Shown here: one piece after another, positions 17,766 to 25,826 of the stretch
Layout: each line of letters begins with the position of its first letter
Numbering within the stretch: the stretch's first letter is position 1
From: Cohnella sp. AR92
GTDB taxonomy: Bacteria > Bacillota > Bacilli > Paenibacillales > Paenibacillaceae
Length of the DNA stretch: 64,000 nucleotides
Direction of reading: 5' to 3'
NCBI RefSeq assembly: GCF_003990975.1
Contig: NZ_RZJR01000003.1
Location: forward strand, 248,001-312,000
Notes under the pieces: generated by a model
What the model was told of the DNA's origin: nothing
Seen by the model: only the letters and a program-made list of their open reading frames with translations
Databases searched by the model: none
Translations under genes and position numbers: made by a program

Positions 17766-17802
17766 TGTAAGCGTTGTATAACGTTCTTGTTAACATTATA
17801 AT
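17766..17802 (-). promoter_or_regulatory. Putative promoter -10 and cre-like site before yicI
   Basis: The palindrome CATTATAATG (17794-17803) supplies a perfect TATAAT on both strands. On the minus strand no good -35 is seen at 16-18 bases, as is common for AraC-activated promoters. TGTAAGCGTTGTAT (17766-17779) is a cre-like sequence with two mismatches and would lie just downstream of the yicI transcription start, a repressing position. Confidence 0.35.
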
Positions 17803-17875
17803 GATATCCGTATTGATTTTCTTGCAATAAATCGTGATAATTTAACACTATTCTGCGATTTGGAGGGTGATGACG

Positions 17876-18769
17876 TTGGATCTGAGGCATCTGCGCGAGA
17901 ATCGAAGCCACGGAACTCCCGGATTCCCGGTCGGCATCTACCATATGCAGCAGGAAGCGGGCCAGCCTATCCTGGAGAGCCATTGGCACGACGAGGTCGA
18001 ATTCCTGTTCGTCGAAGCCGGACAGGCCGTCTTCCGAGTCGGATACGACGAATTCGAGCTGCACGCGGGCGATACGGTGTTCATCGGCGGCGGAGAGCTG
18101 CACGGAGCTTTCCCTTTGAACGGCTCCGGCTGCTCTTACAGCGCGGTCGTGTTCGATTTGAATTGGTTGATCGATCCGAAGGATGGCATCTCGGCGAACT
18201 TCCTGCAGCCATTGAATCGAGGGCGCCTTGCTTTGATTTCCCCCGCGACCTCGTCGGCCGAATGGGGAGGGCGTATCCTCCGGCTGCTCCGCGCGATCGC
18301 GGAGATGGAGACGTCCTCCGACCCCGCCAAAGAAATCAAAGTCAAAGGGATGCTTTATTTGATCCTAGCCGAATACTGGTCGGCGGGCGAATGGACGGCC
18401 GGGAGTCGAGCGGACGGCCAGGATGCGAGAACGATCGAGAGGCTGAAGGGAGCGATGGCCCATATCGAGCGGAATTTCAACCGCCGGCTTCCGGTCGGGG
18501 AGCTGGCGAAGATCGCCGGGATGAGCGATGGGCATTTCAGCCGGGTATTCAAGGAATTCATGCGCAAAACCCCGGTGGAGTACATGAACCATTATCGGCT
18601 GAGGCAAGCTGCGCTTCTGTTGGGCGATTCCGCCCTGAGCGTCGGCGAGGTCGCCCTCGAGGCGGGCTTCGACAACTTCAGTTATTTTAGCAAAATGTTC
18701 AAGTCCTTATACCGATGCAGTCCGTCGGACTATCGCAGAAGCCGCGGCGGCAGCGGGTCGCAACATTAA
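17876..18769 (+). CDS. AraC-family transcriptional regulator with cupin sensor
   Basis: A regulator of about 297 residues. The N-terminal half is a cupin-like sugar-binding domain (ESHWHDEVEFLFVEAG, then GDTVFIGGGELHG). The C-terminal hundred residues are the double helix-turn-helix of AraC/XylS (LPVGELAKIAGMSDGHFSRVFKE and VGEVALEAGFDNFSYFSKMFK). The TTG at 17876 is chosen because GGAGGG (17862-17867) lies 8 bases upstream; the ATG at 17870 would be only 2-3 bases away but is possible. It is divergent from the alpha-xylosidase across about 130 bases, which suggests it activates that gene in response to an oligosaccharide. Confidence 0.9.
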   Translation: MDLRHLRENRSHGTPGFPVGIYHMQQEAGQPILESHWHDEVEFLFVEAGQAVFRVGYDEFELHAGDTVFIGGGELHGAFPLNGSGCSYSAVVFDLNWLIDPKDGISANFLQPLNRGRLALISPATSSAEWGGRILRLLRAIAEMETSSDPAKEIKVKGMLYLILAEYWSAGEWTAGSRADGQDARTIERLKGAMAHIERNFNRRLPVGELAKIAGMSDGHFSRVFKEFMRKTPVEYMNHYRLRQAALLLGDSALSVGEVALEAGFDNFSYFSKMFKSLYRCSPSDYRRSRGGSGSQH

Positions 18770-18770
18770 A

Positions 18771-18806
18771 AAGCCCCTCCCCGGCGTCAATGCCGGGAAG
18801 AGGCTT
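18771..18806 (+). terminator. Terminator hairpin between araC-type gene and yqzF
   Basis: AAGCCCCTCCCCGGC (18771-18785) pairs with GCCGGGAAGAGGCTT (18792-18806) with two mismatches and a 6-base loop; it lies between two convergent genes. Confidence 0.6.
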
Positions 18807-18831
18807 TCCGAACGTGCGAACCTGATTGCCG

Positions 18832-19149
18832 TCAGTCGGCAGCTCCGCCGTCGCTTTCTCTCGAAGCGGGCGGACGCGGGCGCTTGGGTCTGAACCGGGA
18901 AGCGACATAATTGTGCTTGCGGTCGCGGAAGAAGATCCATCCTCCGATAAAACCAACGCCAACAAGAAACAGAATGAATCCGAAAATAAATCTCAGCCAT
19001 GCGAAATCGGGCGTTTGCAGTTCGACGTTGCCGATCTGCGCGAAATAGTCGAATAGGGCGTCTTTCATGAGAAGGAAGCCATATGCTGCCGCAAGCCCAG
19101 GAATGACTAGCATAAGAATGGCGATCAGGCGGGATATGACGAGCTTCAC
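18832..19149 (-). CDS. yqzF: DUF2627 membrane protein, YqzF-like
   Basis: A 105-residue protein with two hydrophobic segments (residues 6-27 and about 51-71) and a basic, proline-rich tail. It resembles the DUF2627 family (B. subtilis YqzF), located in Bacillus beside the branched-chain 2-oxoacid dehydrogenase genes, as here. The start is a GTG with AAGGAGGG 7 bases upstream. The C-terminal tail (RFRPKRPRPPASRE) extends beyond the short Bacillus protein. Function is unknown; membrane location is predicted from sequence. Confidence 0.8.
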   Translation of the reverse strand: MKLVISRLIAILMLVIPGLAAAYGFLLMKDALFDYFAQIGNVELQTPDFAWLRFIFGFILFLVGVGFIGGWIFFRDRKHNYVASRFRPKRPRPPASRESDGGAAD

Positions 19150-19280
19150 GTAACGGCCCTCCTTCCATACCTTTTATCATAACGATTTTCTTAAATTTTG
19201 TCCATATTGCGAACGAATTCCTAGTCAGACGGAAATAGCTAACGCAAGGCCGGTCTTCCAAACAATTGTGCAGTTAGCCT

Positions 19281-19309
19281 TTGTTACCAGGCCGAAAAGA
19301 AGGTAGAAT
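19281..19309 (+). promoter_or_regulatory. Probable SigA promoter of lpdV
   Basis: TTGTTA (19281-19286), exactly 17 bases, then TAGAAT (19304-19309), 53 bases before the lpdV start. No -24/-12 SigL-type sequence is evident, unlike the B. subtilis bkd operon. Confidence 0.45.
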
Positions 19310-19362
19310 AGGAGAGTGCGAGGCTTGAGGCCTCACGGATAAGACGATCGGGGGATTCGAAC

Positions 19363-20799
19363 ATGCCAATTGAGGTTGATGTTGCCGTGCTTGGCGGCGG
19401 ACCTGGAGGATATACCGCAGCGATCCGCGCCGCTCAGGCAGGACGCAGCGTCGTCATTATAGAGAAGGACAAGCTGGGAGGAACCTGCCTTCATCGCGGC
19501 TGTATTCCGTCGAAGGCGCTGTTGCGCAGCGCGGAGGTTTACGCAACGGTGAAGAACGCTTCCGCGTACGGCGTAACGGTTCCGTCGGACGGGGTGTCCG
19601 TCGAATGGGATGGCGTCATGAAGCGCAAGGGAGCGATCGTCGAGCAGCTGCACAAGGGCTTGCAGGCCCTGATGAAGCAGCATCGGATCGAGGTCGTCAG
19701 CGGAAAAGGACGGATCATCGGGCCGTCGATCTTCTCCCCGAGAAGCGGAGCGATCGCGGTGGAGTTGGCAGACGGAGAGTCGGAGACGATCGTGCCGCGC
19801 AATGTCATTCTGGCAACGGGTTCTCGTCCACGCAAGCTCGCGGATTTGCCGTATGATGGAGTACATGTCGTTACCAGCGACGAAGCGCTCGATTGGCCGA
19901 CGCTGCCCGGCTCCGTCCTGATCGTCGGCGGCGGCGTCATCGGGGCGGAATGGGCGTCCCTGCTGAGCGACTTCGGATCGAAAGTCGTTATCGTCGAGAC
20001 CGCAGACCGGATCGTTCCCCTGGAAGACAAGGATATCTCGGCCGAGCTGGCCAGGTCGTTGAAGAAGCGGGGAGTCGAGATTCACACCGGAGCGAAGCTG
20101 ATCGGCTCTTCCTGCAAGGTGGAAGACGGAACGGTTCAGGCGGTTATCGAGAAGGACGGCAAAGAAGTTCCGTTAAGCGCCGAGAGAATGCTCGTCTCCG
20201 TCGGACGCCAAGGCAACGTGGAGAATCTGGGCTTCGAGAATACGGACGTGAAGGCGGAGAACGGGTACGTGAAGGTTAACCCGCTGACCCTCCAGACCGG
20301 AGAGCCGCACATCTACGCCATCGGCGATTGCATCGGCGGCGTCCAGCTTGCCCATGCGGCCATGCACGAGGCGGCGGTCGCCGTCGATCACCTGCTCGGA
20401 CGCGCGCAAGCGACGTCGAGAGCGGCGGATCGCGACATTCCGCGCTGCATCTATTCGCGGCCGGAAGCGGCGGCGATCGGGTGGTCGGAGGCTGAGGCGG
20501 CCAAACAGGGATTCGAGACGAAGACGGCGAAGATCCCCCTCCGAATTCTCGGCAAGGCTCTGGTATACGGGGAGTCCGAAGGCTTCGCCAAGGTCGTGGC
20601 CGACAAGAAGACGGGAGATCTTCTCGGCGTGCATCTGGTCGGGGCGCACGCAACCGATCTGATCGCGGAAGCATCCCTCGCCAAGCTGCTCGACGCGGTG
20701 CCGTGGGAGATCGCCCAGACGATTCATCCCCATCCGACGTTATCGGAAGCGCTGCAGGAGGTTATGGCCGCGCTTGACGGCGGAGCGTCGCACGGCTGA
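19363..20799 (+). CDS. lpdV: Dihydrolipoyl dehydrogenase (E3) of the branched-chain complex
   Basis: A 478-residue flavoprotein disulfide reductase. The N-terminal FAD motif GGGPGGYTAAIRAA is followed by the redox disulfide GGTCLHRGCIPSK. The NAD motif VGGGVIGAEWASLL and the second FAD site IYAIGDCIGGVQLAHAA are present, and the C-terminal His-Glu pair is in HPHPTLSE. E3 re-oxidises the dihydrolipoyl group on the E2 subunit and makes NADH. It comes first in the cluster before bkdAA, bkdAB and bkdB, though a terminator separates it from them. Confidence 0.94.
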   Translation: MPIEVDVAVLGGGPGGYTAAIRAAQAGRSVVIIEKDKLGGTCLHRGCIPSKALLRSAEVYATVKNASAYGVTVPSDGVSVEWDGVMKRKGAIVEQLHKGLQALMKQHRIEVVSGKGRIIGPSIFSPRSGAIAVELADGESETIVPRNVILATGSRPRKLADLPYDGVHVVTSDEALDWPTLPGSVLIVGGGVIGAEWASLLSDFGSKVVIVETADRIVPLEDKDISAELARSLKKRGVEIHTGAKLIGSSCKVEDGTVQAVIEKDGKEVPLSAERMLVSVGRQGNVENLGFENTDVKAENGYVKVNPLTLQTGEPHIYAIGDCIGGVQLAHAAMHEAAVAVDHLLGRAQATSRAADRDIPRCIYSRPEAAAIGWSEAEAAKQGFETKTAKIPLRILGKALVYGESEGFAKVVADKKTGDLLGVHLVGAHATDLIAEASLAKLLDAVPWEIAQTIHPHPTLSEALQEVMAALDGGASHG

Positions 20800-20826
20800 T
20801 TTTCTCCTCTCATAGAAGCCTTAGTT

Positions 20827-20876
20827 ACGTCCAAACCGAGCAGATCAGGATCGCCTTGGTTTGGACGTTTCTTTTT
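20827..20876 (+). terminator. Terminator between lpdV and bkdAA
   Basis: ACGTCCAAACC (20827-20837) pairs perfectly with GGTTTGGACGT (20858-20868), followed by TTCTTTTT. It implies that lpdV and the E1/E2 genes are at least partly separate transcription units. Confidence 0.85.
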
Positions 20877-20959
20877 GCCGGCAACCGATGTATAATAAGC
20901 ATTAAGTTCAAGTATTAAGACCAGGTTATAATACTACCCCAAAGCAGGAGGTACGCGCC

Positions 20960-21994
20960 TTGACTCAAACAGGTTCCGTCAAGAACGTATCCCGACATGC
21001 CGCTCTGGGCTTGTCGGATGAGAGAGCCGTCCAAATGTATGAGAAAATGCTGCTGGCCCGCAAGTTCGATGAACGGGCGCAGCTGTTGCAGAGAGCGGGC
21101 AAGGTTAATTTCCATATCTCCGGAATTACGCAAGAGCCTTCCCAGGTCGCGATGACGTTCGCCATGGACCTAGAGAAAGACTGGTTCCTTCCTTATTACC
21201 GCGACTACGGCTTGGTTCTGTCTCTGGGAATGACCGTTAAGGAGCTCATGCTCTCCCTGTTCGCCAAGGAAGAAGACCCGAATAGCGCCGGACGCCAGAT
21301 GCCGGGACACTTCGGCAGCAAGCGGCTGCGCATCGTGACCGGTTCGAGCCCGGTCACGACTCAGGTTCCCCATGCCGTCGGCTTCGCGCTGGCCGCCAAG
21401 ATGCGCGGGGAATCGTCCGTCTCGCTCGTCTCGTTCGGCGAAGGCTCGAGCAATCAAGGCGACTTCCATGAAGGCTGCAACTTCGCGGGAGTCATGAAGC
21501 TGCCCGTTATATTCGTCTGCCAGAACAACGGTTATGCGATCTCCGTGCCGTTCCGGAAGCAGTCGGCCGGACGGATCGCGGACCGCGCGATCGGCTACGG
21601 GTTCCCCGGAATTCGCGTCGACGGCAACGATCCGCTCGAAGTTTACCGCGTGTTCCGGGAAGCCCATGAGCGCGCGCTGGCCGGCGAAGGACCGACGCTG
21701 ATCGAGATCATGACTTATCGCGTCACCCCTCATTCCACGTCCGACAACGATCTGGCTTACCGGACCAAGGACGAGGTCGATGAGCACAAAGCGCTCGACT
21801 CGCTTCCGGTGTTCCGCCAGTACTTGACCGATCTGGGCTTGTGGTCGGATGAGCAGGAGAACGAGCTGCTGGCGAGGATGCGCCGAGAGATCGACGAAGC
21901 GACCCAGTACGGCGAGAACGCGCCGTTCCAAGCGATAGAAGACGCCTTCCGCCACGTGTATGCGGAGAACGCGGACGAAGGGAAGGGACAATGA
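20960..21994 (+). CDS. bkdAA: Branched-chain 2-oxoacid dehydrogenase E1 alpha subunit
   Basis: A 344-residue thiamine-diphosphate enzyme subunit. The TTG at 20960 has AGGAGG (20946-20951) 8 bases upstream. The ThDP-binding motif GEGSSNQGDFHEG...CQNN is complete, and the phosphorylation-loop region YRVTPHSTSDNDLAYR is of the branched-chain type. With the beta subunit it decarboxylates the 2-oxoacids from Val, Leu and Ile and passes the acyl group to E2, supplying primers for branched fatty acids. A TATAAT sits at 20927-20932, but no clear -35 is seen. Confidence 0.94.
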   Translation: MTQTGSVKNVSRHAALGLSDERAVQMYEKMLLARKFDERAQLLQRAGKVNFHISGITQEPSQVAMTFAMDLEKDWFLPYYRDYGLVLSLGMTVKELMLSLFAKEEDPNSAGRQMPGHFGSKRLRIVTGSSPVTTQVPHAVGFALAAKMRGESSVSLVSFGEGSSNQGDFHEGCNFAGVMKLPVIFVCQNNGYAISVPFRKQSAGRIADRAIGYGFPGIRVDGNDPLEVYRVFREAHERALAGEGPTLIEIMTYRVTPHSTSDNDLAYRTKDEVDEHKALDSLPVFRQYLTDLGLWSDEQENELLARMRREIDEATQYGENAPFQAIEDAFRHVYAENADEGKGQ

Positions 21995-21995
21995 C

Positions 21996-22982
21996 ATGCC
22001 GGTAATGGAATATATCGAAGCGATTCGCACGGCGATGAAGGACGAGATGGAGCGGGACAGCCGCGTATTCGTGCTCGGCGAGGACGTCGGCCTCAAAGGC
22101 GGCGTATTCGGCACGACCAAAGGCTTGCAACAGCAGTTCGGCGAGATGCGTTCGCTGGATACGCCGCTCGCGGAGTCCGCGATCGCGGGCGTCGCGATCG
22201 GGGCGGCGATGGCGGGCATGCGCCCGATCGCGGAGATGCAGTATTCGGACTTCATGTTCCCGGCCACGAACCAGATCATCAGCGAAGCGGCGAAGATCCG
22301 CTACCGTTCGAACAACGATTGGGACTGCCCGCTCGTCATTCGCGCGCCGATCGGCGGCGGCGTGTTCGGCGGCTTGTATCACTCCCAATGCCCGGAATCG
22401 GTGTTCTTCGGAACTCCGGGATTGAAGATCGTCGCTCCGTCCACGGCCTATGACGCCAAGGGACTTCTGCTGGCGGCGATCCGCGATCCGGATCCCGTGC
22501 TGTTCTTCGAGAACAAGAAGTGCTATCGCCTGATCAGCGATGAAGTTCCGGAAGGCGACTATACGGTGCCGATCGGCAAGTCCAAGGTGATGCGCGAAGG
22601 GGACGACATCACCGTGATCGGCTACAGCATGCCGCTTCACTTCGCGATGCAAGCCGCCGAAGAGCTCTCCCGCGAGGAAGGCGTCGAAGCTCACATTCTC
22701 GACTTGAGAACGATTCAGCCGCTGGACCGGGAAGGCATTCTCGAAGCGGTGTCGCGCACCGGCAAGGTTCTGATCGTGCATGAGGACAACAAGACGGGCG
22801 GAGTGGGAGCGGAAGTGGCGGCGATCATCTCCGAGGAGCTGCTGTACGACCTGGATGCCCCGATCCGCCGCTTGTGCGGACCGGACGTTCCGGCGATGCC
22901 GATCAATCCCCCGGGCGAGAAGCACTTCCTGCTGAACAAAGACAAATTAAAAGCCGCTATGCTGGATCTCGCCCGATTCTAA
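21996..22982 (+). CDS. bkdAB: Branched-chain 2-oxoacid dehydrogenase E1 beta subunit
   Basis: A 328-residue transketolase-like subunit, the size of B. subtilis BkdAB. The ATG at 21996 begins one base after the bkdAA stop, with GGAAGGGA upstream. Family marks are FVLGEDVGLKGGVFG, DTPLAESAIAGVAIG and the C-terminal transketolase-C domain with VLIVHEDNKTGGVGAE. It completes the alpha2-beta2 E1 heterotetramer and is clearly co-translated with bkdAA. Confidence 0.95.
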   Translation: MPVMEYIEAIRTAMKDEMERDSRVFVLGEDVGLKGGVFGTTKGLQQQFGEMRSLDTPLAESAIAGVAIGAAMAGMRPIAEMQYSDFMFPATNQIISEAAKIRYRSNNDWDCPLVIRAPIGGGVFGGLYHSQCPESVFFGTPGLKIVAPSTAYDAKGLLLAAIRDPDPVLFFENKKCYRLISDEVPEGDYTVPIGKSKVMREGDDITVIGYSMPLHFAMQAAEELSREEGVEAHILDLRTIQPLDREGILEAVSRTGKVLIVHEDNKTGGVGAEVAAIISEELLYDLDAPIRRLCGPDVPAMPINPPGEKHFLLNKDKLKAAMLDLARF

Positions 22983-23078
22983 CCCTTCAGGGGAACGAGC
23001 CAGCCGAATAGAGCAGAACCGAGAGCGAGCAGGAGGATCGGACAAGCGGTCCGTCCTTCCGGAAGGAGATTGTGTTCG

Positions 23079-24464
23079 ATGCCCAAGCAAGTTGTTGAGA
23101 TTGTCATGCCGCAGTTGGCGGAGTCTCTTGTCTCCGCCACGATAGACCGGTGGCTGAAGCAAGTCGGCGAAGAAGTGGATATGTACGAGCCTTTATGCGA
23201 TCTTATAACGGATAAAGTCAACGCCGAGCTGCCTTCGACGGCAAGAGGCGTCCTGACGAAGATTCTGGTCGGCCCCGGCGAGACCGTCGATGTCGGAACT
23301 CCGGTGTGCCTGATCGAGACGGAGGCGGCTGGAGACGCTGCCCCTCAAGTCCGCTCTTCGGCGGCTACCGAGTCCGCTTCGGGAGCTTATGAGAGCGGAG
23401 GCGCCGGCGCTCAGAAGCCAGCATCCGCGCCGCTGCTTCCGGCTGCCTTCGATCCGAACGCGCCGATGCGCCATCGTTTCTCCCCGGCCGTTCAGAAGCT
23501 GGCGGCCGAGCACAGCATCGACCTCAGCCGGGTCGCGGGCACCGGGCTCGGCGGCCGCATCACCCGCAAGGACGTGCTCGACGCGGCGCAGAACGGAACG
23601 GCGGGCTTCGCCGCGGCCGTCTCGGCTCCCGTTCCCGAAGCTTCGCGGAAGGAGCCGGCGAAGGCTCCGATGGACCCGAGAGTGCCGGTCCGCTCGACGG
23701 GACTGCACCTGACCGAAGAGCCGCGGATTCCGACGATCGAGGTGGAAGGCCACGAGCTTCCGGGACGCGGGGAATACTTCATCGACGTGACGCCGGTCCG
23801 CAACAGCATCGCGACCAAGATGCGGCAGAGCGTCAGCGAGATTCCGCACGGCTGGATGATGATCGAGGTGGACGTGACCAACCTCGTTCTGCTGCGCAAC
23901 ACGCTTAAGGACGAGTTCCAGAAGCGCGAAGGAATCAACCTGACTTATATGCCGTTCCTCTGCAAGGCGACCGTCAACGCGATCAAGGATTACCCGATCA
24001 TGAATTCGGTCTGGGCGACGGACAAGATCATCGTGAAGCGCGATATCAACCTGTCGCTGGCCGTCGGCACGGAGGATTCCGTCATCACCCCGGTTATCCG
24101 CAACGCGGACCAGAAGAACATCGCGGGACTGGCGCACGAGATCCACGATCTGGCGAGAAGAACGCGCGAAGGCAAGATCAAGCTGAACGACCTGCAAGGC
24201 GGTACGTTCACGGTGAACAATACCGGCGCGTTCGGCTCCATCCTGTCCCAACCGATCATCAATTACCCGCAAGCGGCGATCATGACGTTCGAATCGATCG
24301 TCAAGAAGCCGGTCGTCATCAACGACATGATCGGCGTTCGCTCCATGGTCAACATCTGTCTGTCGCTCGACCACCGCATTCTCGACGGCGTCATCTGCGG
24401 ACGCTTCCTGCAGCGCGTGAAGGAGAATCTGGAGAGCTACAACATGGACACGAAGCTGTATTAA
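23079..24464 (+). CDS. bkdB: Branched-chain 2-oxoacid dehydrogenase E2 (dihydrolipoyl acyltransferase)
   Basis: A 461-residue E2 core protein. One lipoyl domain (about 1-80) has the lipoylated lysine in the ITDKVNAEL turn. A flexible Ala/Ser-rich linker follows, then a peripheral subunit-binding domain (RHRFSPAVQKLAAEH region, GTGLGGRITRKDVL), a second linker and the acyltransferase domain with the catalytic DHRILDG. The ATG at 23079 is preferred over an in-frame TTG at 23070 because AAGGAG lies 10 bases upstream. The 96-base gap to bkdAB has no terminator. The lipoyl group would come from the LipB pathway encoded next. Confidence 0.95.
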   Translation: MPKQVVEIVMPQLAESLVSATIDRWLKQVGEEVDMYEPLCDLITDKVNAELPSTARGVLTKILVGPGETVDVGTPVCLIETEAAGDAAPQVRSSAATESASGAYESGGAGAQKPASAPLLPAAFDPNAPMRHRFSPAVQKLAAEHSIDLSRVAGTGLGGRITRKDVLDAAQNGTAGFAAAVSAPVPEASRKEPAKAPMDPRVPVRSTGLHLTEEPRIPTIEVEGHELPGRGEYFIDVTPVRNSIATKMRQSVSEIPHGWMMIEVDVTNLVLLRNTLKDEFQKREGINLTYMPFLCKATVNAIKDYPIMNSVWATDKIIVKRDINLSLAVGTEDSVITPVIRNADQKNIAGLAHEIHDLARRTREGKIKLNDLQGGTFTVNNTGAFGSILSQPIINYPQAAIMTFESIVKKPVVINDMIGVRSMVNICLSLDHRILDGVICGRFLQRVKENLESYNMDTKLY

Positions 24465-24478
24465 GGCGCGTTAAGCGA

Positions 24479-24515
24479 GACCGTCCCGCGGCAAGAGCCG
24501 GCGGGGACGGTCTTT
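24479..24515 (+). terminator. Terminator after bkdB
   Basis: GACCGTCCCGC (24479-24489) pairs with GCGGGGACGGTC (24501-24512, one bulged G); TTTG follows. Confidence 0.75.
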
Positions 24516-24618
24516 GTCGTCTGCGAATTGGAATTCGGAAGGCTCGGGTATTCAGCAGCATGTGAAAGCTTACGGCTTGCGGTAGTCTTCATTGGTTATT
24601 GCAAGCATTGCAAAATAT

Positions 24619-24680
24619 CGTAACGGCATTCTAAGACCCTTACAGGCATATTTTCATGCCTTTAGGATTTTAACGGAAAT
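24619..24680 (+). repeat. Intergenic imperfect repeat element, copy 1
   Basis: A 62-base AT-rich element ending in TAACGGAAAT. It contains a small hairpin (AGGCAT...ATGCCT). Copy 2 lies 62 bases downstream in opposite orientation. The two share the terminal 10-mer exactly and several internal blocks (CCCTTA, ATGC). Confidence 0.4.
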
Positions 24681-24742
24681 AGCGAACCCTTAAGTTAATC
24701 ATAACCACTCATCAAGAGGCAAATCACCATTATAGCGTCGCA

Positions 24743-24804
24743 AATTTCCGTTAGAGCTTAAAACTGCATTTTTATAAGCTTTAAGGGGCTGTCATTTCCG
24801 TAAG
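24743..24804 (-). repeat. Intergenic imperfect repeat element, copy 2 (inverted)
   Basis: Begins ATTTCCGTTA (reverse complement of the end of copy 1) and ends ATTTCCGTAAG. Read on the minus strand it carries CCCCTTA, TTATAAAAATGC and TAACGGAAAT in the same order as copy 1. Confidence 0.4.
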
Positions 24805-24982
24805 CCATCAGTCTTAAGCGGGACAGCCGATAGCTGATCAATGTTCGCTCTGCGAATCGGCTGCAAATCGGACATCTCCGGCGCATGTTGCGTTGAGACG
24901 GCGAACAGGATGCGCTAGAATAGAATTGTCGCAGCTGGCGTCTGGAACAAGGCGGAGCTGGGGCGACAGAGGAGGCAGGCAT

Positions 24983-25696
24983 ATGCGCGGACCATTGGCG
25001 ACGGACTATTTATCCCGAATCGATTATAGCGAGGCTTGGGATCTTCAGAAGAGCATAGTGAAGGAGATCGACCAGGGGCATCGAGGCGATACGCTGATCA
25101 TGCTGGAGCATCCGCCGACGTATACGATCGGCACGGATAAGCACCCGGAGCATCTGCTGTATGGCGAAGACGAGCTGAAGCGAAGAGGAATCCAGGTGTT
25201 CCAGATCGATCGCGGAGGCGATATCACCTATCACGGCCCGGGTCAGCTGGTCGGCTATCCGATGATTTACCTGGATGCGGAAGGGTTGGACCTTCACGCT
25301 TATCTTCGTACCTTGGAGGAAGCGATCATCGGGCTTCTGGCCGAATACGGAATCGAAGGCGGGCGCAAGCCCGAATATACGGGGGTTTGGGTCGGGGATG
25401 AGAAGATCGCCGCCATCGGAGTCAAATTCAATCGGGCGAGAACCCGCCGGGGATTCGTCACGAGCCATGGGTTCGCCTTCAACGTGAAGAAGGAAGTCGA
25501 GAAGGAAGGCTTCCAGGGCATCATTCCATGCGGAATCTCCGAATACGGCGTCACTTCGCTGGAATCGCTGACGGGACAGACGCTGGAAGTGGAACGGATC
25601 GGGCAGCGATTGCTGCCGCATTTCGTCCGCGTATTCGGCTACGATTCGGCCGTTACAGCAGAGATCCGATCACGCCCAGCAACGCAGAAGCAATGA
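24983..25696 (+). CDS. lipB: Octanoyltransferase LipB
   Basis: A 237-residue octanoyl-[acyl carrier protein]:protein transferase, the first step of lipoate synthesis. The ATG at 24983 (MRGPLATDY) has GGAGGC about 8 bases upstream; the longer frame from 24893 has no site. The signature RGGDITYHGPGQLVGYP and the catalytic cysteine in GIIPCGISEYGV are both present, with the lysine in IAAIGVKF. Placement behind the lipoyl-dependent E2 gene fits a supply role for that complex. Its last 44 bases overlap the antisense prli42 gene. Confidence 0.94.
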   Translation: MRGPLATDYLSRIDYSEAWDLQKSIVKEIDQGHRGDTLIMLEHPPTYTIGTDKHPEHLLYGEDELKRRGIQVFQIDRGGDITYHGPGQLVGYPMIYLDAEGLDLHAYLRTLEEAIIGLLAEYGIEGGRKPEYTGVWVGDEKIAAIGVKFNRARTRRGFVTSHGFAFNVKKEVEKEGFQGIIPCGISEYGVTSLESLTGQTLEVERIGQRLLPHFVRVFGYDSAVTAEIRSRPATQKQ

Positions 25697-25748
25697 TGGC
25701 GAACAGCATCAAGTAGACGACGACTTTAAACCAACGCTTGTTATTCAT
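25653..25748 (-). CDS. prli42: Prli42, stressosome-associated membrane miniprotein
   Basis: A 31-residue protein (MNNKRWFKVVVYLMLFA, then IIASALLGVIGSLL), matching the Prli42 family in length, basic N-terminus and single transmembrane helix (about residues 9-30). In Listeria, Prli42 anchors the stressosome to the membrane. The ATG at 25748 has AAAGGA about 9 bases upstream. It is convergent to lipB and overlaps the lipB 3' end by 44 bases, so each mRNA would be antisense to the other there. It is easily missed because of its size. Confidence 0.85.
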   Translation of the reverse strand: MNNKRWFKVVVYLMLFAIIASALLGVIGSLL

Positions 25749-25826
25749 GAATTCGATCCTTTCTCTTAATGGTTGAGAGAGTATTGCTACCCTATTGTAA
25801 CGTATCCGAACGGAGGAGGAAAAGCC

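Larger units (their letters stand above)
24516..24982. other. Gene-free interval between bkdB and lipB
   Basis: About 470 bases with no supportable gene. Noticeably AT-richer than its neighbours; it holds the paired inverted repeat elements. No clear lipB promoter could be assigned. Confidence 0.6.
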
